From: CAKOSP01 sp964372145
GTDB lineage: Bacteria > Bacillota_I > Bacilli_A > RF39 > UBA660
Direction: 5' to 3'
DNA: 9,503 bases
Assembly: GCA_964372145.1 (NCBI GenBank)
Contig: CAYJPM010000036.1
Coordinates: forward strand, 1-9,503
Part shown: positions 1-7,074 of the stretch, piece by piece
Position numbering within the stretch: position 1 is the stretch's first letter
How the letters are laid out: each line of letters begins with the position of its first letter
Translations under genes and position numbers: made by a program
The notes under the pieces: generated by a model
Told to the model about the DNA's origin: nothing
The model's input: only the letters and a program-made list of their open reading frames with translations
Databases searched by the model: none

Positions 1-22
1 TTGGTGCGACAATAAAATCTTT

Positions 23-96
23 TGGAGCGGATAGGGGGAATCGAACCCCCGTGGTCAGCTTGGAAGGCTGAAGTTCTACCATTAAACTACATCCGC
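23..96 (-). tRNA. tRNA-Gly (anticodon UCC), 3' CCA encoded
   Basis: Read on the minus strand, this 74-base stretch folds as a complete tRNA. The acceptor stem is GCGGATG paired with TATCCGC, the last pair being G-U. It is followed by discriminator U and an encoded CCA. The D-arm holds the usual TTTAATGG loop. The anticodon loop CTTCCAA sits between TCAGC and GCTGA, giving anticodon UCC, which reads GGA and GGG glycine codons. The T-arm is GGGGG-TTCGATT-CCCCC. Uridine as discriminator is normal for bacterial tRNA-Gly. A strong promoter lies directly upstream. No terminator is visible in the 22 bases downstream before the window edge, so this may be the first gene of a longer tRNA cluster. Confidence 0.97.
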
Positions 97-107
97 AGTA
101 CCCATTA

Positions 108-136
108 AGTATATCAAAAGTATTTTATTTTATCAA
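108..136 (-). promoter_or_regulatory. sigma-A promoter of the tRNA-Gly gene
   Basis: On the minus strand a -35 TTGATA (131-136) and a -10 TATACT (108-113) are separated by exactly 17 bases. The -10 ends 11 bases before the mature tRNA 5' end, so transcription would start at or just before it. This is one of the best promoter matches in the window. Confidence 0.8.
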
Positions 137-167
137 GTATTTTCAGCCTTTTTTTTAATAAAAAAGT

Positions 168-195
168 AAAAAAAACACATAAATATGTGTTTTTT
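168..195 (-). terminator. intrinsic terminator downstream of murE
   Basis: The inverted repeat ACACAT (175-180) / ATGTGT (185-190) has a 4-base AAAT loop and is flanked by A and T runs that lengthen the stem. Read from murE on the minus strand, the stem is followed by a T tract and lies within 30 bases of the stop codon. The A and T runs on both sides would let it work in either direction. It isolates murE from the tRNA promoter. Confidence 0.75.
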
Positions 196-199
196 CTTA

Positions 200-1558
200 T
201 TATTTTGACCAATTTAGTACTTCTTCAGCATCATCTAAATGGTATTTAGTGTGTCCAATTATTTGATAATCTTCATGTCCTTTTCCTAATATAAGAAGTA
301 TATCTTCATTGTTCATCATTGTAATTCCTTTATTTATAGCTTCTTTACGATCGTGTATAATTTCATAATTATTTTTAGTTACACCATTAATTATATCTTT
401 CATAATTAATGTTTCATCTTCAGTTCGTGGGTTATCATTTGTGAATATAACATAATCACTTAATGTACTTGCAATATTTCCCATGATAGGTCTTTTTTTA
501 GGATCTCTATCGCCACCACAACCAATAATTGTTATAACTTTATTAGTTTTAAGTTCATTATACGCTGTAATAACTTTTTCAACTGCATCTGGTGTGTGAG
601 CATAATCTATAACTGCAAAACCATTATTCACTTTTATAGTTTCACATCTACCTTTAGGTGCTTTAACATTATTTGAAATTTCAATTAATTCATTTAAATC
701 ATAATTTAAAGAATTTAAAATTGCTATTGCAGTTAAATAATTATATACATTAAATTTACTTGTTAAGTTAATTTTAGAATTATATTCTTTATTATCATAA
801 TTAAATTTTAAATTAATACTTGCAGCATCTATTACATAATCTAATATTTTGTAATCTGCATTAGTACCAATAGTTTTCACATTATCATAATTATTAATAA
901 AATTAGTTGCGTAATCATCATCGCTATTTGCTATGAATGGACTGTTAGGTAATAATTTTTTTAAAATCAACATTTTTGCTGTTAAATAATTGTCCATAGT
1001 TTTATGATAATCTAAATGATCTTGTGTTAGATTAGTAAATGCTCCAGCACATAAATTTATACCTGCTAATCTATCAAGTGATAGTGAATGAGAACTAACT
1101 TCTATTACAACATGAGTAGAATTGTTTTCTACTGCTTTATCTAATAAATTGTACATTCTCAAAATATCTGGTGTAGTATTATTTAGTTCAATGAATTCTT
1201 CTTTGTTAATAAATCCTAAAGTACCAATGTAAGTTGCATTAATATTTAGAGATTGCAATAATTGATAAATTATATAACATGTAGTAGTTTTTCCATTAGT
1301 TCCAGTTACTCCAATAATTTTTAAATCTTTAAATTTATCACTATATTCTAAAACTAATTGTTTTTTTAAATATTCTTCTGAGTTTTCAACTACTGTATAT
1401 GGAATGTTTATATCTAACTCTTTTTCACATATAATATGGGATGCACCATTTTCTATAGCTTTATTTATATAGTCATGTCCATCCACTGTCAAACCTTTAA
1501 TTGCCACAAAGGTTTGACCGTTAATTACTTTTCTTGAATCGTGTTCGTATTTAATCAT
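200..1558 (-). CDS. murE: UDP-N-acetylmuramoyl-tripeptide synthetase MurE (probably meso-DAP-adding), N-terminally short
   Basis: A 452-aa cytoplasmic Mur ligase that adds the third amino acid to UDP-MurNAc-L-Ala-D-Glu in peptidoglycan precursor synthesis. Visible motifs, in order: the substrate-binding DSRKV (7-11), the ATP P-loop GVTGTNGKTT (83-92), TTP (128-130), DHLDYH (180-185), the Y-TAK segment whose K195 matches the carbamylated lysine, HTPDAV (321-326), GCGGDRDPKKRP (346-357), DNPR (375-378) and GKGHE (425-429). In characterised MurE enzymes DNPR marks meso-diaminopimelate as substrate; choosing it over lysine here is inference. The protein is about 30-40 residues shorter at the N-terminus than typical MurE. 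The start is secure: AAGGAGG lies 7 bases upstream and an in-frame TAA directly abuts the ATG, so no extension is possible. It is single-gene, with its own promoter and terminator, away from other mur genes in this window. Confidence 0.96.
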   Translation of the reverse strand: MIKYEHDSRKVINGQTFVAIKGLTVDGHDYINKAIENGASHIICEKELDINIPYTVVENSEEYLKKQLVLEYSDKFKDLKIIGVTGTNGKTTTCYIIYQLLQSLNINATYIGTLGFINKEEFIELNNTTPDILRMYNLLDKAVENNSTHVVIEVSSHSLSLDRLAGINLCAGAFTNLTQDHLDYHKTMDNYLTAKMLILKKLLPNSPFIANSDDDYATNFINNYDNVKTIGTNADYKILDYVIDAASINLKFNYDNKEYNSKINLTSKFNVYNYLTAIAILNSLNYDLNELIEISNNVKAPKGRCETIKVNNGFAVIDYAHTPDAVEKVITAYNELKTNKVITIIGCGGDRDPKKRPIMGNIASTLSDYVIFTNDNPRTEDETLIMKDIINGVTKNNYEIIHDRKEAINKGITMMNNEDILLILGKGHEDYQIIGHTKYHLDDAEEVLNWSK

Positions 1559-1565
1559 TTAAATA

Positions 1566-1572
1566 CCTCCTT
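1566..1572 (-). promoter_or_regulatory. murE ribosome binding site (fixes the short start)
   Basis: AAGGAGG on the minus strand lies 7 bases before the murE ATG. The codon immediately upstream of the ATG (1559-1561) is TAA in frame. Together these rule out a longer N-terminus. Confidence 0.85.
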
Positions 1573-1578
1573 AATAAA

Positions 1579-1606
1579 ATTATATTACATATTTAAAAAA
1601 AATCAA
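1579..1606 (-). promoter_or_regulatory. sigma-A promoter of murE
   Basis: On the minus strand a -35 TTGATT (1601-1606), a 16-base spacer and a perfect -10 TATAAT (1579-1584). Transcription would begin only a few bases before the SD, giving a very short leader. The promoter occupies the 108-base divergent gap shared with the GH31 gene. Confidence 0.65.
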
Positions 1607-1654
1607 TTAATAATGGAATTTTTAATTATTATATGATAAACTTATTATAAAGTA

Positions 1655-1660
1655 GGGTGA
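1655..1660 (+). promoter_or_regulatory. ribosome binding site supporting the GH31 TTG start
   Basis: GGGTGA pairs with the anti-SD region and lies 6 bases before TTG at 1667. The next in-frame ATG codons (1709-1714) have no SD in front of them, so the TTG is preferred. A TATTAT hexamer at 1643-1648 could be the -10, but I see no convincing -35 with it. Confidence 0.55.
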
Positions 1661-1666
1661 ATAAAA

Positions 1667-4075
1667 TTGGCTAGTTTAGATCAACATTTTGCAATTGATT
1701 TTAACAATATGATGAGTAATTCTTCAAAAATATACAAAGGAGAAAAATATCGTATTACTGTACTTAGTGATAGGTTAATTCGTTTTGAATATAGTGAAAA
1801 CGGAAATTTTTTAGATGGACCTACACATTTCGCTATTAATAGAAAGTTTCCTGATTTTGAAATTAAAATGGAAGAAGATAATAAATATATCGCAATTGAA
1901 TCTAAATATTTTTTATTACAATATACAAAAAACAAACCTTTTAAAGGTCCATCGTTTGCACCTGATTCTAATTTAAGAGTTAGATTAAATGAAACTGACA
2001 AATTATGGTATCCAAATCATCCTGAAGCTAGAAATTTTAAAAGTACGACAGTTAGTTTAGATAATTTTAATAGTATAAAGTTAGAAAATGGTTTATATTC
2101 TACAGATGGATTTGCTATGATTGATGATTCAAAAGGAATGATTATAAATTCTGATGGTGGTATAACTCAAAGAAATGATCAAAATTTAGATTTTTATTTA
2201 TTTATGTATAAAAGAGATTTTGGTTTTTGTTTAAATGATTATTTTACTTTAACTGGTAAACCAGCTTTATTACCTAGATATGCTCTTGGTTTATGGTGGA
2301 ACAGAGATAGAATATATAATGAAAATGATTTAAAATATTTAATTACTTTATTCAAAAAACATCAAATACCATTGTCAGTTCTTTTGTTAAGCGAATTTTG
2401 GCATACAAAAGATCATAGTAATATTAATTTATATAAAAGCGGTTATACTTTTGAAAATAAATTATTTCCAAATCCTGAACAATTTATTAATGATTTACAT
2501 ACTAAGGATATTAAAATTGGTTTGAATTTTGATCCATGTGAAGGTATTAGAAAAGAAGAACCAACATATAATTTTTTTGCTTCTCAATACAATATTACTG
2601 ATGGAAAAAATATTCCTTTTAATGTATTTGATCCTAATTTTGTAAATATGTTTTTAAAATATATCGTTAATCCACTTATAAATAAGAAAGTAGATTTTTT
2701 ATGGATAGATTATAAAAAGGATTTAAAAACATTAGAACTTCTTAATTATTATATTTTTAATAATTATAAAGCAACTAATATAAGACCAATGATTTTATCT
2801 AGAAATAGCTTGGTTGCTGCTCATAGATATCCAGTCTTATATTCTGGAGAAACAATTGTTGATTGGAAAACTTTAAATTATTTACCGAAATTCAATTCTA
2901 ACTCTAGTAATATTGGTGTTTCATGGTGGAGTCATGATGTTGGTGGATTTAAAGATGGTATTGAAGATAGTGAACTTTACTTAAGATATGTTCAATTTTC
3001 AACATTTAGTCCTATATTTAGATTTAGTGCTAAAAGAGGACCTTATTATAAAAGAGAACCGTGGTTGTGGGATATAAAAACTTATAGTTTAGTTAAAACT
3101 TATTGCCAATTAAGATATAAATTAATACCTTATATTTATTCTGAAAATTATAAGTATCATAAATCGGGATTACCATTAGTTCAACCACTTTATTACAGTA
3201 ATCCAATTATATTTGATGAACCAAATTATAGAAATGAATACTTCTTTGGGACTGAATTTTTGATATCACCTATAACTGCACCTAAAAATGTAGTTATGAA
3301 TAGAGCTGTAGAAAGAATATTTTTGCCTGCAGGTGTGTGGTATGATTTTAATACTGGTAAAAAATTCGGTGGAAATAATAGATATGTTACTTTTTATAAA
3401 GATGAAGATTTTCCGGTTTTTGTAAAAGAGGGTGCTATAATACCTCTTGCTTGTTTAAATGAAAATTTAAATAACACTAATAATCCAAAATGTTTAGAAA
3501 TAAATGTTTTTCCAGGAAAAGATAATAGTTATAAATTGTATGAAGATGATGGTATAACTAAAAATTATGAAAATAATGATTACTTCATTACTTCAATTGA
3601 ATATAAATTTGGTAAAGAAAATTATTCTTTAACAATAAAAAAAGATGAAGGAAATGAACTTGTAACAGAGAAACATCGTGATTATATAATAAATTTTAGA
3701 AATTCTAAAAAACCTAATAACACTAATATATTAATTGATAATATAGTTGTTACTGAAGGTGTAGAAATTTTAAATAATGAAATTGATTACATAATTAAAA
3801 TTAAAAATGTAGATATAACTAAAGAATTAAAAATTGAATGTCTTGGTGAAAATTTAGAAATAGAAGCTGTTAGAATTTTAAATGAAGACATATTTTCAAT
3901 TATTAATGATTTAAAAATAACTACTAGTTTAAAAGAACAAATTGGTAGTATTATATTTAGTGATATTGATGTTAAACGAAAAAGAATAGAAATTAAAAAG
4001 TTAAAACGTAAAGGATTAAATCCTAAATTTGTTACTATGTTCTTAAAATTACTTGAATATATAATGGAAATTTAA
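1667..4075 (+). CDS. glycoside hydrolase family 31 protein (alpha-glycosidase), cytoplasmic, TTG start
   Basis: An 802-aa protein with the order expected of GH31: an N-terminal beta domain (about 1-200), a (beta/alpha)8 barrel opened by LPRYALGLWWNRD (202-214), then C-terminal beta domains. WID at 346-348 supplies D348, the expected catalytic nucleophile, although the following residues are YKKD rather than the common MNE. The region that normally carries the acid/base Asp reads YSGETIVDW (392-400), putting Glu395 there. WWSHDVGGF (420-428) is a strongly conserved active-site strand. A basic tail (about 735-802) goes beyond the usual C-terminal domain. There is no signal peptide, so it probably acts on imported oligosaccharides. 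The substrate cannot be told; alpha-glucosidase, alpha-galactosidase and alpha-xylosidase are all possible. The TTG start follows GGGTGA by 6 bases; the first ATG (codon 5 of a later MM pair at 1709-1714) has no SD. No terminator follows, so transcripts may enter the T-box leader. Confidence 0.9.
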   Translation: MASLDQHFAIDFNNMMSNSSKIYKGEKYRITVLSDRLIRFEYSENGNFLDGPTHFAINRKFPDFEIKMEEDNKYIAIESKYFLLQYTKNKPFKGPSFAPDSNLRVRLNETDKLWYPNHPEARNFKSTTVSLDNFNSIKLENGLYSTDGFAMIDDSKGMIINSDGGITQRNDQNLDFYLFMYKRDFGFCLNDYFTLTGKPALLPRYALGLWWNRDRIYNENDLKYLITLFKKHQIPLSVLLLSEFWHTKDHSNINLYKSGYTFENKLFPNPEQFINDLHTKDIKIGLNFDPCEGIRKEEPTYNFFASQYNITDGKNIPFNVFDPNFVNMFLKYIVNPLINKKVDFLWIDYKKDLKTLELLNYYIFNNYKATNIRPMILSRNSLVAAHRYPVLYSGETIVDWKTLNYLPKFNSNSSNIGVSWWSHDVGGFKDGIEDSELYLRYVQFSTFSPIFRFSAKRGPYYKREPWLWDIKTYSLVKTYCQLRYKLIPYIYSENYKYHKSGLPLVQPLYYSNPIIFDEPNYRNEYFFGTEFLISPITAPKNVVMNRAVERIFLPAGVWYDFNTGKKFGGNNRYVTFYKDEDFPVFVKEGAIIPLACLNENLNNTNNPKCLEINVFPGKDNSYKLYEDDGITKNYENNDYFITSIEYKFGKENYSLTIKKDEGNELVTEKHRDYIINFRNSKKPNNTNILIDNIVVTEGVEILNNEIDYIIKIKNVDITKELKIECLGENLEIEAVRILNEDIFSIINDLKITTSLKEQIGSIIFSDIDVKRKRIEIKKLKRKGLNPKFVTMFLKLLEYIMEI

Positions 4076-4081
4076 TATAAT
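4053..4081 (+). promoter_or_regulatory. sigma-A promoter of the leucyl T-box operon
   Basis: A -35 TTGAAT (4053-4058), a 17-base spacer and a perfect -10 TATAAT (4076-4081). The -35 lies inside the last codons of the GH31 gene and the -10 starts one base after its stop codon. Transcription should start near 4088, immediately before the first stem of the T-box leader. That position agrees well with the leader structure. Confidence 0.75.
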
Positions 4082-4087
4082 ATATAC

Positions 4088-4260
4088 AAGCAGAGGAAAA
4101 AAGAGTAGTAGGAACAAATTAATTTATAGAAAGTTAATGGTAGATGGAAATTAACAATTAATTATTTTGAATTAACTTTTGGATGTAATGGGGTAATTCC
4201 CTTAAAGATTTTAGTAAAAAAATAAGGTGGTACCGCGGGATTATCTCGCCCTTTGGTTTC
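4088..4260 (+). promoter_or_regulatory. T-box riboswitch, leucine-specific (UUA specifier)
   Basis: An untranslated leader that senses uncharged tRNA-Leu upstream of a leuS operon. Stem I: AAAAG (4099-4103) pairs with CTTTT (4176-4180), with the AGTAGTA motif at 4104-4110. AATTAATT (4117-4124) pairs with 4156-4163, and GTTAAT (4133-4138) with ATTAAC (4150-4155) around a GGTAGATGG-type distal loop, with an AG bulge at 4128-4129. The specifier is in the canonical setting GAA-TTA-A: UUA at 4172-4174, a leucine codon read by tRNA-Leu(UAA). The T-box sequence AAGGTGGTACCGCGG starts at 4224. Helix A1 is AAGG (4224-4227) with CCTT (4250-4253), the 7-base bulge TGGTACC (4228-4234) can pair with the tRNA ACCA end, and helix A2 is GCGGGA (4235-4240) with TCTCGC (4244-4249). 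No terminator partner is visible downstream. Confidence 0.95.
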
Positions 4261-4261
4261 A

Positions 4262-4284
4262 TCTTTTTTATTTTCAAAAAAGGA
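4262..4284 (+). promoter_or_regulatory. possible SD-sequestering hairpin at the end of the T-box leader
   Basis: TCTTTTTT (4262-4269) can pair with AAAAAGGA (4277-4284) through 8 pairs, one of them G-U, around a 7-base loop. The 3' arm contains most of the SD (AAAAGGAG, 4278-4285) of the first operon gene. This would hide the ribosome binding site. The stem is nearly all A-U, so its stability is uncertain. Confidence 0.3.
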
Positions 4285-4290
4285 GAATTT

Positions 4291-4680
4291 ATGAAGTTTA
4301 TTGATTTGTATATTTTATTTTATTTTATAATATTTTTAGTTTGTTTTATAGTTGATTATTTTCTGATTTTAAAACCTAAGTTAAATAAATTATTAAATAA
4401 AAAACAAAAGAAAAAGAAAAAACAAGAAATTAAATTATTAGAGGTAGAATATTTATCTAACAAATTTAATTTAAGAAAAGAAAGTTTATATAAGAATTGG
4501 ATTATGCTTTGGTGTGCTTTTATTAACTCTATAATTATTACTAGTGTGTCTATTATTGTATCTATAGTACCTTTAGATATGATTTGGCAACTTATGATGG
4601 GATTTGTACTTTTAATGGGATTAATTTATTCGTTATACGAATTATTTGGAAGATATATACTTCAGAAAGGATTAGAATAA
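4291..4680 (+). CDS. small membrane protein of unknown function, first gene of the leuS operon
   Basis: A 129-aa protein I cannot assign to a named family. It has one hydrophobic segment at about 5-27, then a strongly basic stretch (28-48, including a run of five lysines). A charged, probably helical region reaches residue 69. Two further hydrophobic segments follow at about 70-93 and 98-118, ahead of a short charged tail. By the positive-inside rule the basic loop would be cytoplasmic. One membrane helix, a cytoplasmic charged helix and then two membrane helices is the layout of minimal Oxa1-superfamily proteins (Get1, EMC3, archaeal DUF106), but I see no sequence motif that proves kinship. 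The start follows AAAAGGAG by 5 bases. Only one base separates its stop from leuS, and the leuS SD lies inside its last codons, so the two genes are co-transcribed and probably translationally coupled under the leucine T-box. Confidence 0.85.
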   Translation: MKFIDLYILFYFIIFLVCFIVDYFLILKPKLNKLLNKKQKKKKKQEIKLLEVEYLSNKFNLRKESLYKNWIMLWCAFINSIIITSVSIIVSIVPLDMIWQLMMGFVLLMGLIYSLYELFGRYILQKGLE

Positions 4681-4681
4681 T

Positions 4682-7066
4682 ATGAATTTTAAAGAATATG
4701 AAATAAAGTGGAGAAAATATTGGGAGGATAATAAGACATTTAAAACTGATTTATATGATTTCAGTAAACCTAAGTTTTATGCATTAGATATGTTTCCTTA
4801 TCCATCTGGTGTTGGACTTCATGCTGGACATCCAGAAGGTTATACTGCGACTGATATAATAGCTAGAATGAAAAAGATGCAAGGGTATAATGTTCTTCAT
4901 CCAATGGGATGGGATTCTTTTGGATTACCAGCAGAGCAATTTGCTATTCAAACTGGTAATCATCCTGATAATTTCACTAAAAAAAATATTGGTACATTTA
5001 AAGAACAATTAAAATCATTAGGTTTTAATTATGATTGGGATTTAGAGTTTTCAACAACTGATAGTAGTTTTTATAAATGGACTCAATGGATATTTAAAAA
5101 TTTATATCAAGATGGTTATGCAAAACTTGTAGACATGCCTGTTAATTGGTGTGAAGAACTAGGTACAGTTTTAGCTAATGATGAAGTTATAGATGGTAAG
5201 AGTGAAAGAGGAGGATATCCTGTTGTTAGAAAAAACATGAAACAATGGGTTATTGATATTCCTAAATTTGCAGAAACGTTATTAGATGGTTTAAATGATT
5301 TAGACTGGCCTGAATCAACAAAAGAAATTCAAAGAAATTGGATTGGTAAAAGTGTGGGAGCACATGTAAAATTTAATGTAGACAATTCTAATTATGATTT
5401 TACTGTATTTACTACAAGAGCTGACACTTTATTTGGTGCTACATATTGTGTTTTATCACCAGAACATGTTTTAGTAGACAAAATAGTTACTGCTGATAAA
5501 TTAGAAGAAGTAAATAATTATAAAAAAGTATGTGCATCTAAAAGTGATTTAGAAAGAACTGAACTTAATAAAGATAAGACTGGTGTATTTACTGGTGCTT
5601 ATGCTGTTAATCCAGTTAATGGTAATAAAGTACCTATATGGATAGCTGATTATGTTTTAGCTAGTTATGGAACAGGTGCTATAATGGCAGTTCCTGCTCA
5701 TGATGAAAGAGATTATGAATTTGCTAAGAAATTTAATATCAATATTATAGAAGTAATTAAAGGTGGAGATATTTCAAAAGAAGCTTATACTGGTGATGGA
5801 ATACACATTAATTCAGAATTTTTAAATGATTTAAATAAAGAAGATTCAATTAATAAAATGATTGCTTGGTTAGAAGAAAATAAATTAGGTACTAAGAAAA
5901 TAAATTATAGATTAAGAGAATGGATATTTGCTAGACAAAGATATTTGTGTGAACCAATACCAGTTGTTAATATTGAAGATGGAAAAAGTGTAGTATTAAG
6001 TGATAAAGAGTTACCTTTAGTACTTCCTGAATTAGATGATTATTCACCTAAGAATGGTAAAAGTCCTTTAGATGCAGCAACAAGTTGGGTTAATGTTGAA
6101 ATAGATGGAAAAATAGGTAAAAGAGAAACTTCTACTATGCCAGGTTCTGCTGGATCAAGTTGGTATTATTTAAGATATATTGATCCTAAAAATGATAATA
6201 TGTTAGCAGATCCTGAACTTTTAAAATATTGGATGCCGGTAGATTTATATGTTGGTGGTCCTGAACATGCTGTTGGACATTTATTATATTCAAGAATGTG
6301 GAATAATTACTTATATGATAAAGGTATATCTCCAGTTAAAGAACCATTTAAAAAGTTAGTTCATCAAGGAATGATACTTGGATCTAATGGTATTAAAATG
6401 GGTAAAAGGTATCCTGATTTTGTAGTTAATCCTACTGATGTTGTTAATAAATATGGTGCTGATACTTTAAGATTATACGAAATGTTTATGGGACCACTTG
6501 AAGCTGATAAACCTTGGAATGATCAATCATTAGAGGGTGCTCATAGATTTTTAGAAAGAGTATACAGAGCGTGCACTGAAAAGTTAACTGAAGAAGACAA
6601 TAATGCATTAGAAGTTATTTATCATAAAACTGTTAAAAAAGTTACTAATGATTATGAAAGTTTAAATTTTAATACTGCGATTAGTCAAATGATGATATTT
6701 ATAAATGCAGTTTATAAAGAAAATAGTTTCCCTAAGAATTATGCATTAGAATTTATAAAATTGTTAAATCCTATTGCGCCTTTTGTAACTGAAGAACTAT
6801 GGAATATTTTAGGAAATAATGAATCTATAGCTACTGAAAAATGGCCGATATATGATGAATCTAAAACTATTGATAATGATATAGAAATAGGTGTTCAAGT
6901 AAATGGTAAAGTAAGAGGTACTATTAAAATAAATAAAGATTTAGATAAAGATAGTATTTTAAAGTTAGCTTTAGAAGATGAAAATGTAAAAAGACATTTA
7001 GAAGATAAAGAAATAATCAAAGAGATAGTTGTTCCTGGTAAAATTGTTAATATAGTTGTTAAATAA
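4682..7066 (+). CDS. leuS: leucyl-tRNA synthetase, with variant KMSKS and RYWGEP motifs
   Basis: A 794-aa class I synthetase that charges tRNA-Leu in the cytoplasm; length is normal for bacterial LeuRS. The HIGH motif is HAGH (47-50) within FPYPSG-GLHAGHPEGYTATD. The CP1 editing domain is complete: TTRADTLFG (244-252) and GTGAIMAVPAHDERD (330-344), with D341 at the conserved editing Asp. TMPGSAGSSWYYLRY (485-499) and DLYVGGPEHAVGHLLY (521-536) are typical. The KMSKS loop reads KMGKR (572-576) and keeps both lysines. The usually conserved RYWGEP segment reads RYLCEP (420-425), which is unusual. The anticodon-binding domain starts near residue 610, and the C-terminal domain with VQVNGKVRG (738-746) is present. 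The SD AAAGGA (4666-4671) lies in the preceding gene. uppS follows after 8 bases. Confidence 0.97.
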   Translation: MNFKEYEIKWRKYWEDNKTFKTDLYDFSKPKFYALDMFPYPSGVGLHAGHPEGYTATDIIARMKKMQGYNVLHPMGWDSFGLPAEQFAIQTGNHPDNFTKKNIGTFKEQLKSLGFNYDWDLEFSTTDSSFYKWTQWIFKNLYQDGYAKLVDMPVNWCEELGTVLANDEVIDGKSERGGYPVVRKNMKQWVIDIPKFAETLLDGLNDLDWPESTKEIQRNWIGKSVGAHVKFNVDNSNYDFTVFTTRADTLFGATYCVLSPEHVLVDKIVTADKLEEVNNYKKVCASKSDLERTELNKDKTGVFTGAYAVNPVNGNKVPIWIADYVLASYGTGAIMAVPAHDERDYEFAKKFNINIIEVIKGGDISKEAYTGDGIHINSEFLNDLNKEDSINKMIAWLEENKLGTKKINYRLREWIFARQRYLCEPIPVVNIEDGKSVVLSDKELPLVLPELDDYSPKNGKSPLDAATSWVNVEIDGKIGKRETSTMPGSAGSSWYYLRYIDPKNDNMLADPELLKYWMPVDLYVGGPEHAVGHLLYSRMWNNYLYDKGISPVKEPFKKLVHQGMILGSNGIKMGKRYPDFVVNPTDVVNKYGADTLRLYEMFMGPLEADKPWNDQSLEGAHRFLERVYRACTEKLTEEDNNALEVIYHKTVKKVTNDYESLNFNTAISQMMIFINAVYKENSFPKNYALEFIKLLNPIAPFVTEELWNILGNNESIATEKWPIYDESKTIDNDIEIGVQVNGKVRGTIKINKDLDKDSILKLALEDENVKRHLEDKEIIKEIVVPGKIVNIVVK

Positions 7067-7074
7067 GGAGTATT

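Noticed and set aside
1..22. TTGGTGCGAC at the window edge as the CCA end of a second tRNA
   Set aside because: Read on the minus strand it ends in CCA, but a full tRNA ending there would have to overlap tRNA-Gly. It could instead be the 5' end of a following tRNA; too little sequence is present to say.
1620..1651. A forward promoter for the GH31 gene
   Set aside because: TATTAT or TATAAA could be a -10, but no acceptable -35 lies 16-18 bases upstream; in such AT-rich sequence the match is too weak to call.
1681..2001. 106-codon open frame on the minus strand inside the GH31 gene
   Set aside because: It lies wholly within a well-supported gene on the other strand, has no SD at its start and shows no family features; it is a shadow frame.
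4190..4201. Small GGG/CCC hairpin within the T-box leader as a terminator
   Set aside because: It has only 3-4 pairs and no T tract after it; it is better explained as the T-box stem III.
4402..4426. A-rich run encoding the lysine cluster as a programmed frameshift site
   Set aside because: The A run is broken by G residues (AAAAGAAAAAGAAAAAA-like), the reading frame stays open to a normal stop, and the basic loop fits the predicted membrane topology.
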